Part shown: positions 18,962 to 27,484 of the stretch, in pieces
Position numbering within the stretch: the first letter of the stretch is position 1
How the letters are laid out: every line of letters starts with the position of its first letter
Assembly (NCBI GenBank): GCA_024235595.1
Contig: JACKMC010000004.1
Span: forward strand, 283,468 to 347,467
Reading direction: 5' to 3'
Length of the DNA: 64,000 nt
Source of the DNA: Zoogloeaceae bacterium
GTDB taxonomy: Bacteria; Pseudomonadota; Gammaproteobacteria; Burkholderiales; Rhodocyclaceae
Notes under the pieces: generated by a model
Database searches by the model: none
What the model saw: only the letters and a program-made list of their open reading frames with translations
Told to the model about the DNA's origin: nothing
Position numbers and translations under genes: made by a program

Positions 18962-19387
18962 ATGTTCGACCCCAGCAGAGAGCAGGCACGGCAATTCTTC
19001 ATCGAGACCTGGCGCAAACACCGCGCCCAGGAAGTGCTCACGCCACTCGAGCACATCACCGCCGACCTGCTCCTCGAGCACCCCGAATACCACCCCCTGC
19101 TGGAAGACCCGGACGCAGTCGGCCGCGACTTCGCCCCCGAAGACGGCCAGATCAACCCCTTCCTGCACCTGTCGCTGCACCTGGCCATCGAAGAACAGCT
19201 CTCGATCGACCAGCCCCCCGGCATCCGCCCCGCCTTCGCCACCCTGCAACTACGCCTCGGCGACCGCCACCAGGCAATGCACCAGGTGCTCGAATGCCTT
19301 GGTGAAACGATCTGGGAGGCGCAGCGCAGCGGCACGCCGCTGGATGGCGCCGCCTATCTGGAACGAATCAGGAAGCGGGCCCGCTGA
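18962..19387 (+). CDS. DUF1841 family protein
   Basis: 141 residues starting MFDPSREQARQFFIETW. The HPEYHPLL, NPFLHLSLHLAIEEQ and GDRHQAMHQVLECLGE blocks are the hallmark of DUF1841, a small soluble helical family of proteobacteria with several conserved His. Function unknown. It lies 45 bp after nth in the same direction and may be the last gene of the rnf unit; beyond it begins a decayed accessory region. Confidence 0.85.
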   Translation: MFDPSREQARQFFIETWRKHRAQEVLTPLEHITADLLLEHPEYHPLLEDPDAVGRDFAPEDGQINPFLHLSLHLAIEEQLSIDQPPGIRPAFATLQLRLGDRHQAMHQVLECLGETIWEAQRSGTPLDGAAYLERIRKRAR

Positions 19388-19439
19388 GGGCAAAACCTCG
19401 TTCGCTGCAGCGCAGCCCAAGCTTGTCGAAGACGCCTTC

Positions 19440-19850
19440 GCTAGCGGAACCAGCACTGGCCGCGCGCCGACGCCATCAAGTTCCAGGCGGGCAGCCTGGC
19501 TGTCGGACATCAATGCAACACCCACCGGGATTGCAATCGATGCACGCGGCGGCTCGTCGAATCCAATCGCGGCGGCGTCGTCGCGCGGGCCGATCGTGAT
19601 CATTCAGGTCCTCGTAGCCTTGAACCACGCCAGACACGCGCTGGCGCAGCAACTGCGCCAAGCTGTGCACGATACGAATCGGATCGCGCTCATCGGGCAG
19701 CACCGCCGCGACCTGTTCGAGCAGCCCCAGTTGCTTGTCGGCGCGGTACGCCAATAACAGACCGGCATCCGCGGTGGACGTCACCGCGGTCAAATCCCGC
19801 CTCGATCCGGCGCCGACCCACACGCCTAAACAAATCGTTTCGAACGGTAC
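19440..19850 (-). pseudogene. IS1380-family transposase relic, N-terminal part, frameshifted
   Basis: Reading the minus strand, a frame with LFRRVGRRRIEAGFDRG (near 19830-19785) passes by frameshift into ADAGLLLAYRADKQLGLLEQ and AVLPDERDPIRIVHSLAQ, then LLRQRVSGVVQGYEDLNDHD, ending near 19600, and by a second shift into LMSDSQAARLEL near 19490. These blocks match the N-terminus of IS1380-type transposases (GRRxIEAxFDGG, TSDAGLLLLR, LLRQRVxxxxxGYEDLNDHD, LASxSTLxRLE). The DDE catalytic domain is absent, and no terminal inverted repeats could be seen. It is a dead remnant that marks an insertion site after the rnf-nth region. Confidence 0.7.
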
Positions 19851-19916
19851 AATCTGGCAGCGGTGGGGCGTCCGCAGAATTCCCAATCCAATTTGTCCCG
19901 CTATCGGCAGCGGGCG

Positions 19917-20117
19917 GCGTTGTTGAGAGCCACGGCAAGCGATTACGGCCGTGCGCTGGCTATCGCACAGCAAAACTACCGCAGCGGGGCTATCACGCTT
20001 CTGGATCTGCTGGAGACGGATCGCAACACCAGCTCGGCGAGGATTTCAGCGGCTTCTGCCGTGAATGAGGTAGCGCAGACGGGGGCAACATTGAAGATCG
20101 CCACAGGAGCGGGTTTC
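19917..20117 (+). pseudogene. TolC-family outer-membrane efflux protein, C-terminal fragment
   Basis: In one plus-strand frame the stretch LALAIAQQ-like helix, NYRSGAITLLDLLETDRNT and the Val-Asn-Glu-Val...LKIATGAGF tail match the final helices of RND/MFP outer-membrane factors (YxxGxxxxLDLLxxxR, then N...L.KALGGGW). There is no start codon and the upstream two thirds of the family are missing; the frame then continues into unrelated sequence. It abuts the IS1380 relic, so insertion and deletion probably destroyed an efflux operon here. Confidence 0.6.
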
Positions 20118-20184
20118 GCCGCGACACGGCCGTCGAGCCATTGTCTGGAAACTGAACCTAGATGGTGGGAGGCCTTTAAAACCG

Positions 20185-20910
20185 ATGAAACATACTGGAA
20201 AAATCGCCCTTTTCGTCGCATTTATCGGCGCAGTAGGCGTGACTTTGATGCTGTTTGGCGCGCGATTGGGGCTGTGGGAACCGATCACGGGATTTGGGCT
20301 TTATCGTACCTATCTCAATCCACTGGGTGCGGTCATTCTCGGCGTGGGTCTGCTGGCGCTGGTCATCCACCTGGTCCGCAGGGAAAAAACCGGGGCCGTT
20401 CTGGGTGGCGTTGCCACGCTCGTCGGCGTGGCCTGCCTGTCACCTTTGATCGCCGGGACGCTTAGCCCGCCGCAGCGCGCGGCGCCAATCCACGACATCT
20501 CGACCAATACGGTAAACCCACCGGCATTTGAGGTACTGGATGACACCCGCGCAGGAGCCAGCAACACGCTTGACTACGGCGGGCCCGAACTGGCCGAGGC
20601 CCAAGCCGCCGCCTATCCTGACATCGCGCCCCTCGAAACAAAGCTGCCCGCTGACGCCGCATACCAACGCGCTCTGGTGGTTGCACAGGACATGGGGTGG
20701 GAGATCGTCGCCTCGGACACTGATCGTCGCCGCTTCGAGGCAACCGCCCGCACCTCGGTCTTCTACTTTGCGGATGACGTTGTGGTTGTCGTGACGCCCC
20801 AAGCAGACGGAAGCCGCGTTGATATGCGCGGCGTATCAAGAGTCGGGCGCAGCGACCAGGGCGTCAACGCCGCCCGTATTCGCGACTTTCAACAACGGTT
20901 CCGCAAATGA
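20185..20910 (+). CDS. DUF1499 family membrane protein
   Basis: 241 residues. N-terminal half has three predicted membrane helices (about 6-24, 43-62, 70-90); the C-terminal half is the DUF1499 domain with YPDIAPLETKLPADAAY, ALVVAQDMGWEIV, DRRRFEATART and SRVDMRGVSRVGRSDQGVNA. The ribosome site is GGGAGG, 13 nt before the ATG. DUF1499 proteins are unassigned, many being membrane proteins of alpha- and betaproteobacteria. It is flanked by relics on the left and a PEP-CTERM gene on the right, so it is part of the accessory region and may have been acquired. Confidence 0.75.
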   Translation: MKHTGKIALFVAFIGAVGVTLMLFGARLGLWEPITGFGLYRTYLNPLGAVILGVGLLALVIHLVRREKTGAVLGGVATLVGVACLSPLIAGTLSPPQRAAPIHDISTNTVNPPAFEVLDDTRAGASNTLDYGGPELAEAQAAAYPDIAPLETKLPADAAYQRALVVAQDMGWEIVASDTDRRRFEATARTSVFYFADDVVVVVTPQADGSRVDMRGVSRVGRSDQGVNAARIRDFQQRFRK

Positions 20911-20955
20911 CCTTCGGCTTTGGAACCAATGGGTGACCCCGCCTCCCTCTTTTTT

Positions 20956-20979
20956 CAGGGCCGGCTCTGGCCGGCCCTG
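20956..20979. other. GC-rich hairpin between convergent genes
   Basis: Perfect 10-bp arms CAGGGCCGGC and GCCGGCCCTG with a 4-nt loop. A run of T (20950-20955) precedes rather than follows it on the plus strand, so it is not a canonical intrinsic terminator, though its place between two convergent genes suggests a role in 3' end formation. Confidence 0.5.
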
Positions 20980-21010
20980 CCTATGAAGCCAAATGCGTCC
21001 CGCCGTGCAG

Positions 21011-21841
21011 TCAGGCTGCCTGGCGGCGTTTGGCGGCTACGCCGCGAATGGCGGCAAGGCCCATGAACACCAGCATCCAGGTGCCGGGCTCAGGAACGGC
21101 GAAGCCTTCCACGTCGGTCAGCACCACGCGGCCGTTCAGGCTCTGCAGCGGCCGGGTATTGCCTTCAGGTTCATAGAACAGCGTGCGGAACGCGTCGATC
21201 TGCTCATGCGACATCGTCGTCGGGCTTGACAGCAGGTTCCAACTTACGCCCTCGGTGTAAGGCGAGGTAGTCAGTGAGCCGGTATAGCGAAAGCTCGACA
21301 AGTCGCTCGGCAACAGTGCGCCAAGGTCGAAGCCGGCCAGCGTCAGGTGCGGAGAAGCCTCTGTTGGCGGCAACGCAGAAAAGATGGGGGCCAGCGCGGC
21401 GTTCTCGGCGCCGACTTCGATGAACTGGCCCACCACCAGCAGTTTGCCGCTGCCATCGGTGGCCTGGTGTACGAAGTGCACCTCCATTTCCGAACGAACA
21501 CCGTTGATTGCATGCTCGGCCTCGCTGTGGAAATGGAACTGCAGCAGGTCGTAGGTGACACCTGACAGCGACAGCGAATGGGTGCCGGCGCCGACGGTGG
21601 CTCGGATCGTCTTTTCTTCTCCGGGGGAGCCGGTGTTCTCGACATCCAGCACGACCGAGTTGCCATAGTCGAACTGCAACGGCGGCAACACGCTATACAC
21701 CGTGTTGGCCGAGGTGATGTCGATTGGGCTTTGCATGGGCAAGGCCAGCGCAGCAGAAGCGACGAGTGACACGGTGACGGCGAGCGCGGCGTGACGGGCG
21801 CGAATGCCGACGAACTGCCTAAAGGTGGTGCCCATGCTCAT
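21011..21841 (-). CDS. alpha-type carbonic anhydrase-like protein with PEP-CTERM sorting signal
   Basis: 276 residues with a signal peptide (about 1-33). QSPIDIT and the zinc-ligand strand pair QFHFHSEAEH (His 103, 105) and EMEVHFVH (His 122) identify the alpha-carbonic anhydrase fold. The N-terminal aromatic block before QSPIDI (normally a W-x-Y-x-G..GPxxW region) is missing, and the position of the proton-shuttle His (usually NxGH) reads ENTGSPGE. The C-terminus VPEPGTWMLVFMGLAAI followed by AAKRRQ is a PEP-CTERM tripartite signal, predicting exosortase processing and surface or matrix anchoring. Activity as carbonic anhydrase is therefore uncertain. Confidence 0.85.
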   Translation of the reverse strand: MSMGTTFRQFVGIRARHAALAVTVSLVASAALALPMQSPIDITSANTVYSVLPPLQFDYGNSVVLDVENTGSPGEEKTIRATVGAGTHSLSLSGVTYDLLQFHFHSEAEHAINGVRSEMEVHFVHQATDGSGKLLVVGQFIEVGAENAALAPIFSALPPTEASPHLTLAGFDLGALLPSDLSSFRYTGSLTTSPYTEGVSWNLLSSPTTMSHEQIDAFRTLFYEPEGNTRPLQSLNGRVVLTDVEGFAVPEPGTWMLVFMGLAAIRGVAAKRRQAA

Positions 21842-22216
21842 GGGAGTTCATTCCATCGAGGGTTTTTGAGGGTGCCGCTCCGGAAGCAGGCGGGAGTCCT
21901 GCCAACCAACGGCGTCAAGTACGTCAGCATTTGTGACGCAGCGGCTCGAATGCATAAAACGTGCCAAAGTTCAGGCTCAACCGCGTTTGTTTCGCATGCC
22001 AAAAACTTAATTGATATGCATCAACATCTTGGCTGCTATGCGTCGTGTCGGTCGGTTGCTTGAAGGCGGCTTGAACTGCCGACCGAGAGCACCTGCGAGG
22101 CCCGACATGTAAAAAGTTTCCGACATCACTGAGTGCGCTGCGACGAGCCTTTTAGGCGGGAAATCGCCCACTGGTAGCAACAAGGGTCAGGCCCGCAATC
22201 ATTGCATTGGAACAGG
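21842..22216. other. gene-free stretch upstream of the PEP-CTERM gene
   Basis: No credible coding sequence on either strand. It must hold the promoter of the minus-strand carbonic anhydrase-like gene; the sequence around 21960-22030 is locally AT-rich, but no convincing -35/-10 pair or regulator site was identified. Confidence 0.4.
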
Positions 22217-22808
22217 CTACGATTCTCCTGTCGGCACTGCCCGCACGCGCACCACACGGCCGACAAATCCCGTCAGCGGTGGCACTGGCGGACGACGTTG
22301 CACACGGGGTATGTTCACAACCTCGCCCGCCCCCTGCAGCGCAGCCCGGGTTCGCCTGACGAAGGCATCCTCGCCGAGGAGCTCCTGACGATTCAACTGC
22401 ATCCAGATCGACGGCAGGCCCTGCCCTTCGGTGACGAAACGCGCGTAGCACTGCACCGCCATCGAGCGACGCTTGGCGAGCAGCGAAGCAGGCCGCCGAC
22501 CGCCAGCCACCGCGGATACGGGACCTGCCCCAGCATCGTCCGGTAGCTGCTCCACGGCCGCTCACCCGGATCGGCACGCATCCCGGCGCTGGCCGGATTG
22601 AGCGCGATATGGCGAACGCGCTCGAGCAGAAAGGCATCGGCATCGACCAGGATCGCCGCGTAGCGCTGGAACTGATGGTCACCCGAGCGCGGATCTCCAG
22701 AAACCGCTCGCGGTCCTCGTCATCCTCATAGATCGCCTCGCGCCGATCGCCGCGCGAAGACACGCGGTACGAGTGACCACAGAATTCCAATCGCAGAGGC
22801 CTGCTCAT
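22217..22808 (-). pseudogene. REP-associated tyrosine transposase (RAYT, IS200-like), decayed
   Basis: From an ATG at 22808 the minus strand reads MSRPLRLEFCGHSYRVSSRG then REAIYEDDEDRERFLEI, a textbook RAYT N-terminus. At about 22690 there is an internal deletion plus frameshift; the next frame resumes at QRYAAILVDADAFLLERV and HIALNPASAGMRADPGER then PWSSYRTMLGQ, and a further shift leads to CYARFVTEGQGLPSIW. About 55 residues with the catalytic His-x-His are missing. The enzyme is inactive; such genes mobilise REP palindromes in bacteria. No clear REP copies were recognised nearby. Confidence 0.8.
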
Positions 22809-22984
22809 CGATTGAGTGTCAATCAGAATGCGCAGGATGCAACGCTTCTGGACCCGACCAACATCGAGCCATGGGCCGTCGCCGGCCGGGCAGAGTCGAG
22901 ACAGGGTGCGGGACGAGGCGCGGAAATTCTTCCGTCCCTGTTGACGGGGGGCTGATGGGTGATCCTTTCTTGACCCGTAGCCGA

Positions 22985-23839
22985 CTAGCAACCGGCTTGT
23001 GGCTGCCCGGGCCTGGGCGATCCCAACTGCCGCTTGGCCAAGAGCAGATTCATCATGTTGCCCTGATCGTTGATCATCGGCTGCATGACCTTCAAGCGAG
23101 CAATGGCGGCGTCCATGTTCTGGATGCCGCATTGCCAATCCCCTGCCGTCATTTCAAAAAAACCCCATTCCGACTGGATCAGGATCGCCCCCGACAGGAT
23201 TTCGAACCGTTGCGACCGGGACGCCTTCTGCAAAATGGCCTTGTAGAGACTGCGGCCCTTGGCAAGATCTTGAATCGGTGACGGGAACATATAGGACTTG
23301 GCAATTTGCCGATTCGCCTCCATCAGGGGGGTTTCCAAGGTCCTGGGATGTTTCACCACGTACTCGAAGTACCTGAGGGAATCTTCGATCCGATACAGGC
23401 TCTGGTAAATGATGCCGATCATCAACAGTTCTTCGGGAAACAGCTTGTCGCGGTAGTTGGTGTAGTCGGCGTCGTACTTCGTAACCAGCAGCAGGATCTG
23501 GTTGGAGGTCGAGCGCGTCGCGAGGTCGCGCATGTCCGGATTGGCGATCGACGACTGAAGCCTGCCGATATCAACGTACAAGCCGGTCGCGCGCGTAAGC
23601 GATTCACGGATATCGCCCAGCTTGGCCTCGGTCGCCTTTTCCTGGCTGACGATGAAGCGGTCCCACACTCCGAGCGGCCAACTGTACCCAACGGCAATAA
23701 CGACTGCGATGACGCCGCCGTATGCCTGTACTTTCTCGAAAAATGTCTTCGGCCTCGGCTTGGTCCGCTCCTCCAAGGTTGCCAGTCGATGCAGGGTGTC
23801 CGTCTCGAAGTCGCGTGGCGTCTCGGGAGCATCGCTCAT
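22985..23839 (-). CDS. hypothetical protein, single membrane helix, helical repeat-like domain
   Basis: 284 residues from the ATG at 23839, chosen over a GTG at 23842 because GGAGG lies 5 nt before it. A short acidic N-terminus (SDAPETPRDFETDTLHRLA) precedes one hydrophobic segment, YGGVIAVVIAVGYSWPLGVW (about 40-59), then a long soluble part with paired helices (SLYRIEDSLRYFEYVVKH, PLMEANRQIAKSYMF, DLAKGRSLYKAILQKAS) of TPR-like character. No known family recognised. It follows the secreted HExxH protein gene by 41 bp on the same strand, so the two likely form an operon. The base composition is less GC-rich than the neighbours, in keeping with transfer. Confidence 0.7.
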   Translation of the reverse strand: MSDAPETPRDFETDTLHRLATLEERTKPRPKTFFEKVQAYGGVIAVVIAVGYSWPLGVWDRFIVSQEKATEAKLGDIRESLTRATGLYVDIGRLQSSIANPDMRDLATRSTSNQILLLVTKYDADYTNYRDKLFPEELLMIGIIYQSLYRIEDSLRYFEYVVKHPRTLETPLMEANRQIAKSYMFPSPIQDLAKGRSLYKAILQKASRSQRFEILSGAILIQSEWGFFEMTAGDWQCGIQNMDAAIARLKVMQPMINDQGNMMNLLLAKRQLGSPRPGQPQAGC

Positions 23840-23880
23840 CACAACCTCCGATCATGTGGCCGAACTGCTGGTGCGCTTCG

Positions 23881-24324
23881 TCAAGGCGTGTTGAACGCCT
23901 GGATCATCAACTGGCAGCGGGCGGGGCCGGGAAAGTGCGTCCAGTCACCACTCGAGAAATACACGCTTTGGCAAATCTGCTGAACGGTTTGTGGGTTGAT
24001 CCAGCCTTGGTTGCGGCCGATCTTGATGGCCCACGCGTCGGCCGCCTGTTCGTTCATGTTCCCTTGAAAATGCGCACATTCATGCGCGAACACGAAACCA
24101 ATCACACCGACCGGGTAGGTGTTCAGAACTGGATGCAGCCAAATTGCCTGGCCAGGGGCAGCCCGCCCAATGTCACCAATATTGGGATCGATGCAGGTTG
24201 TGGCGGGGCCGCAGTTGAAGGGGAAGCCGGCAATATGAAATGTTCCTGGCGGAAAACACTGCTGCGCCTGTGCTCCCGCTGCGGCAGTCATGAGCATGAC
24301 GAGCAGAACCATGATCCGTTTCAT
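23881..24324 (-). CDS. small secreted HExxH protein, putative zinc peptidase
   Basis: 147 residues from ATG 24324 with GGAGG 5 nt upstream; the frame extends to 24354 but the signal peptide MKRIMVLLVMLMTAAAGAQA fits this start. The mature part has six Cys (likely disulfides) and the core FAHECAHFQGNMNEQAADAW: HECAH (81-85) plus a downstream Glu/Asp pair (residues 92-96), the arrangement of gluzincin-like metallopeptidases where HExxH is followed by ExxAD. The size is very small for a peptidase, so it may be a minimal protease or metal-binding domain. Co-oriented and 41 bp upstream of a membrane protein gene that may be its partner. Confidence 0.7.
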   Translation of the reverse strand: MKRIMVLLVMLMTAAAGAQAQQCFPPGTFHIAGFPFNCGPATTCIDPNIGDIGRAAPGQAIWLHPVLNTYPVGVIGFVFAHECAHFQGNMNEQAADAWAIKIGRNQGWINPQTVQQICQSVYFSSGDWTHFPGPARCQLMIQAFNTP

Positions 24325-24953
24325 GACCGCCTCCCGCTTGCATTCGAAGGACAAAGGACAGGAACGACAATGCCTATGTATATGCTATAGCGAGGGTGAG
24401 CCTGGTAGTCAATCCGGGTTTGTGTTCGACCGCCTGCGAAAGCATTGGGATCAGCGGGAGTCCGCGAACGCCCATGGCCAGGGATTCAGAGCGTGGCCGT
24501 CCAGCAGCCCGTGTGCGGTTCGAATTCGAAGCCTGCTGCACGGCGGCATGATCGGCCCAATGCGCCGCCATCTTCACCATGCGGGGCGCGCCCGGAGATC
24601 TATTCACGATGCGTTTGCGCAATGCGGACGGGGATGACGGCGATGTCGATCGACAATCTGCGGTGCGTTGACCGCGTCGGTGTCCCGCCTGCCGGCCTGG
24701 AGCGGGTGACCGATACGCGGGGCTATCTGTCCATACGGGTGGGAGCGCAGTGCCAGAAGCTGGGCTTGGAGCTCAGCCTTGTCATGTGAGAGGCACCGTT
24801 CACCGACGCTCCTTTTGCGCCGGCTCTGGATCTCCGCTGCCTGCCGCTAGCTGGCCTGCGCCATTCGCAAGGAACAGCATCGCAAGGTCTTGAGCCGAAG
24901 GCCTTCCATTTCAGCGCCAAGCATGGTCGGGCGACCGTCGCGCCCGGGGCCAC
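24325..24953. other. gene-free stretch between the HExxH operon and tpm
   Basis: About 630 bp with only short overlapping frames of no family resemblance. A minus-strand TATAGC/TATACA cluster at about 24375-24392 is the likely promoter region of the HExxH operon. The rest may be residue of a deleted gene; nothing more is recognisable. Confidence 0.4.
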
Positions 24954-25589
24954 TCACCAAGCCAGCAACCAGATGCTCTCCGTCGCCGGAATCCTGCCCT
25001 TGAATCCGCCCGGGATTTCGACGCGATCGAGGAGCGTGAGCGTGTAGCTCCCGTGGTAGTGTCGTGCGACCTCTTCACCGGCGATCGCGAACGGCGGGCC
25101 CTGCATGAGCTTCGGGTCGTACTCGAAGCAGATCAGCAACTGCGGCGCGCGGGCAGTGATTGCGGTCAGGTGCGCGGCGTAGCGCTGGCGCATGGCCGGC
25201 GGAAGCGCCACCAGCGCGGCGCGGTCGTAGATCGCGTCCACCGGGCCGAGCAGCGCCACGGAAAGCTCGAAGAAATCGCCGACGAAGACATCCACGCCGG
25301 GGCCGCTGAAGCGCTCGAACGGCCCGCAGGCAGATACCGCGGGCTCGATGCCGAGTTCGGCGAAGAGCTGCTCCACCGCGAGGCGGCTCAGTTCGACGCC
25401 GACCACCCGGTAGTCCTCGGACAACAGCCAGTGTATGTCGAGGGTCTTGCCGCACAGCGGCACGAACACCCTGCTGCCTTGCGCCAGCGCGAGGTCCGCA
25501 AAGTGCTTGAGCAGCAGCGGGTTGACCTCGCTCTCGTGAAAGCCGATTTCGTCCTTCGCCCATTTGCGATGCCAGAAGTCCGCGTCCAT
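24954..25589 (-). CDS. tpm: thiopurine S-methyltransferase
   Basis: 211 residues. DFWHRKWAKDEIGFHE at the N-terminus, VFVPLCGKTLDIHWL (SAM-binding region), VVGVELSRLAVEQLF, and YDRAALVALPPAMRQRY are diagnostic of bacterial TPMT. Known roles are methylation of thiopurines and of selenium or tellurium compounds, giving tellurite tolerance in some bacteria. RBS GGGGAGCGG before the ATG. Stands alone between the accessory region and a pair of cytochrome c genes. Confidence 0.93.
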   Translation of the reverse strand: MDADFWHRKWAKDEIGFHESEVNPLLLKHFADLALAQGSRVFVPLCGKTLDIHWLLSEDYRVVGVELSRLAVEQLFAELGIEPAVSACGPFERFSGPGVDVFVGDFFELSVALLGPVDAIYDRAALVALPPAMRQRYAAHLTAITARAPQLLICFEYDPKLMQGPPFAIAGEEVARHYHGSYTLTLLDRVEIPGGFKGRIPATESIWLLAW

Positions 25590-25669
25590 GGTCCGCTCCC
25601 CGCCGTGTGCGATGGCGGCCGGTGAAGGCCGCTCCGCCGCAGATGCTGCAATCCCCGATCAGCAGGCGC

Positions 25670-26011
25670 TCAGCGCTTGGTGACCAGCCCCGGCTGCGAT
25701 GCGAACCAGGCGGCGAGATCCGCCATGTCCTTCTTCTCGAGGTTGGCCACCTGGCCGGCCATGATCGGGTTCTTGCGCTGGCCGGACTTGTAATCGATCA
25801 GGGCACGCAGCAGGTAGTCCTCGTGCTGGCCGGCCAGGCGGGGAAAGTCCGGTGCCTGGCTGTTGCCGTCGAGACCATGACAGGCGCCGCACACCGCGGC
25901 CTTCTCCTTGCCCGCCGCGGCATCGCCGGCCCACGACGCACCGGCGCCGGCAAGCAGTCCCAGGGCCAGGCAGATGCCGGCAAGCGGCGCGACTCGCAAA
26001 GTCCTCGTCAT
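25670..26011 (-). CDS. class I cytochrome c (c4/c5-like), secreted
   Basis: 113 residues: signal peptide ending ASWA, one heme site CGACH (about residues 41-45) in AAVCGACHGLDGNSQAP, and a distal Met ligand candidate in NPIMAGQVANL. Resembles one half of cytochrome c4. Its ATG overlaps the stop of the upstream cytochrome gene by 4 nt, so the two monoheme proteins are made together, perhaps working as a pair like the two domains of a c4 diheme cytochrome. Confidence 0.9.
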   Translation of the reverse strand: MTRTLRVAPLAGICLALGLLAGAGASWAGDAAAGKEKAAVCGACHGLDGNSQAPDFPRLAGQHEDYLLRALIDYKSGQRKNPIMAGQVANLEKKDMADLAAWFASQPGLVTKR

Positions 26012-26334
26012 TTGCCATCACCCCCGTAGTAGGCCGCCAGATCCGCAATATCCTGGTCGCTCAGGCTCGCCGCGATAGCCCGCATGCTCGGATGGCTGCG
26101 CTCGCCCGCACGGTATTGCTCCAGGGCCTTGATGATGTAGGCGGGATGCTGACCGCCCAGCTTGGGAACATGGTAGACATGGGGAAAGGCCGTCTTGTAG
26201 CCCGGAATTCCATGACAGCCGACGCACATCGAGATCTTGTCGCGTGCGGCGTCCGCATTGCCCTCGACCGCCTGCGCGGCAAGGGAAAAAGTCGATAAAA
26301 CGACCAGTGCAAGCAGACTGCGTCCTCCCTGCAT
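26008..26334 (-). CDS. class I cytochrome c, secreted
   Basis: 108 residues from ATG 26334, preceded by AGGAGGCCCC; the frame continues upstream to 26442 but without an RBS or signal sequence. Signal peptide MQGGRSLLALVVLSTFSLAA, heme site CVGCH, distal Met candidate in HPSMRAIAASLS and conserved KLGGQHPAYI typical of cytochrome c4/c553-like proteins. Periplasmic electron carrier. First gene of a two-cytochrome operon. Confidence 0.9.
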   Translation of the reverse strand: MQGGRSLLALVVLSTFSLAAQAVEGNADAARDKISMCVGCHGIPGYKTAFPHVYHVPKLGGQHPAYIIKALEQYRAGERSHPSMRAIAASLSDQDIADLAAYYGGDGK

Positions 26335-26527
26335 GGGGCCTCCTGTTGGGGGGATGGGGATGCAAAGCTGAAACGACCGGAGAATTCTAGGGGCTGCAGG
26401 CTTTGAATTGCAAACGATTCGCGTTTCGCTGCAGCGCAGCAATCACGGCAGCGCGTCGTTTGCGCCCCCCGCTCCGCGGCTGGCTCCGTATAATCGGAAG
26501 CGGATTGCTCACCGATGGGACTGCGTC

Positions 26528-27370
26528 ATGCGCTTCGAAGGCTCGACCGATTACGTTGCCACACCCGACCTGATGCTGGCGGTCAACGCATCGATACAAC
26601 TGCAACGCCCCCTGCTCATCAAGGGCGAGCCCGGCACCGGCAAGACCATGCTGGCGGAGCAAGTGGCCGGCGCGCTCGGCCTGCCGCTGATCCAGTGGCA
26701 CATCAAATCCACCACCAAGGCCCAGCAGGGGCTCTACGAATACGACGCGGTCTCGAGGCTGCGCGACTCGCAACTGGGTGACGACCGGGTGCGCGACATC
26801 GCCAACTACATCGTCAAGGGCGTGCTGTGGCAGGCCTTCGATGCCCAAACCCCGACGGTGGTACTGATCGACGAGATCGACAAGGCCGACATCGAGTTTC
26901 CGAACGATCTGCTGCGCGAGCTCGACCGCATGGAGTTCCACTGCTACGAGACGCAGCAGACGGTACAGGCACGTCACCGCCCTATCGTCTTCATCACCTC
27001 GAACAACGAAAAGGAACTGCCGGACGCCTTCCTGAGGCGCTGCTTCTTCCACTACATCCGCTTCCCCGACCGCGACACCATGCAGCGGATCGTCGACGTG
27101 CACTTTCCGGATATCAAGAAGGCCCTGCTGCAGGAAGCGCTCGAGGTCTTCTTCGGCCTGCGCGAGATCCCCGGTCTCAAGAAGAAGCCCTCCACCTCCG
27201 AGCTGCTCGACTGGCTCAAGCTCCTCGTCGCCGAGGACATTCCCGCCGAGGCGCTGCGCAGCAGCGACCAGAAGCTCGTGGTACCGCCCTTGCACGGCGC
27301 ATTGCTCAAGAACGAACAGGACGTGCACCTGTTCGAACGCCTGGTGTTCATGGCCCGCAACAACCGCTGA
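26528..27370 (+). CDS. MoxR-family AAA+ ATPase
   Basis: 280 residues starting MRFEGSTDYVATPDL; an upstream in-frame start would add non-conserved sequence. Walker A GEPGTGKTMLAEQ, Walker B VVLIDEIDKADIEF, sensor region FITSNNEKELPDAFLRRC. MoxR ATPases act as chaperones with a VWA-domain partner to insert cofactors or remodel complexes. The CoxE-like partner is at 29672-30859; normally the two genes are adjacent, but here a TIR gene separates them. A TATAAT hexamer sits at 26489-26494. Confidence 0.93.
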   Translation: MRFEGSTDYVATPDLMLAVNASIQLQRPLLIKGEPGTGKTMLAEQVAGALGLPLIQWHIKSTTKAQQGLYEYDAVSRLRDSQLGDDRVRDIANYIVKGVLWQAFDAQTPTVVLIDEIDKADIEFPNDLLRELDRMEFHCYETQQTVQARHRPIVFITSNNEKELPDAFLRRCFFHYIRFPDRDTMQRIVDVHFPDIKKALLQEALEVFFGLREIPGLKKKPSTSELLDWLKLLVAEDIPAEALRSSDQKLVVPPLHGALLKNEQDVHLFERLVFMARNNR

Positions 27371-27484
27371 CGTCAATCGCTGCCTCCTCGGGCCAGCGCG
27401 TGGGTCGCTGCGGGGTTGTGATTCTGTCTATGCTTTAGGGAGAGCGGGCCGGCACCTACGGGCCCCGACGCAGGAGACAGTCGA

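Noticed and set aside
20950..20979. Intrinsic terminator between DUF1499 and carbonic anhydrase-like genes
   Set aside because: The T run lies before the hairpin on the plus strand and reads as A after it on the minus strand, so it is listed only as a hairpin.
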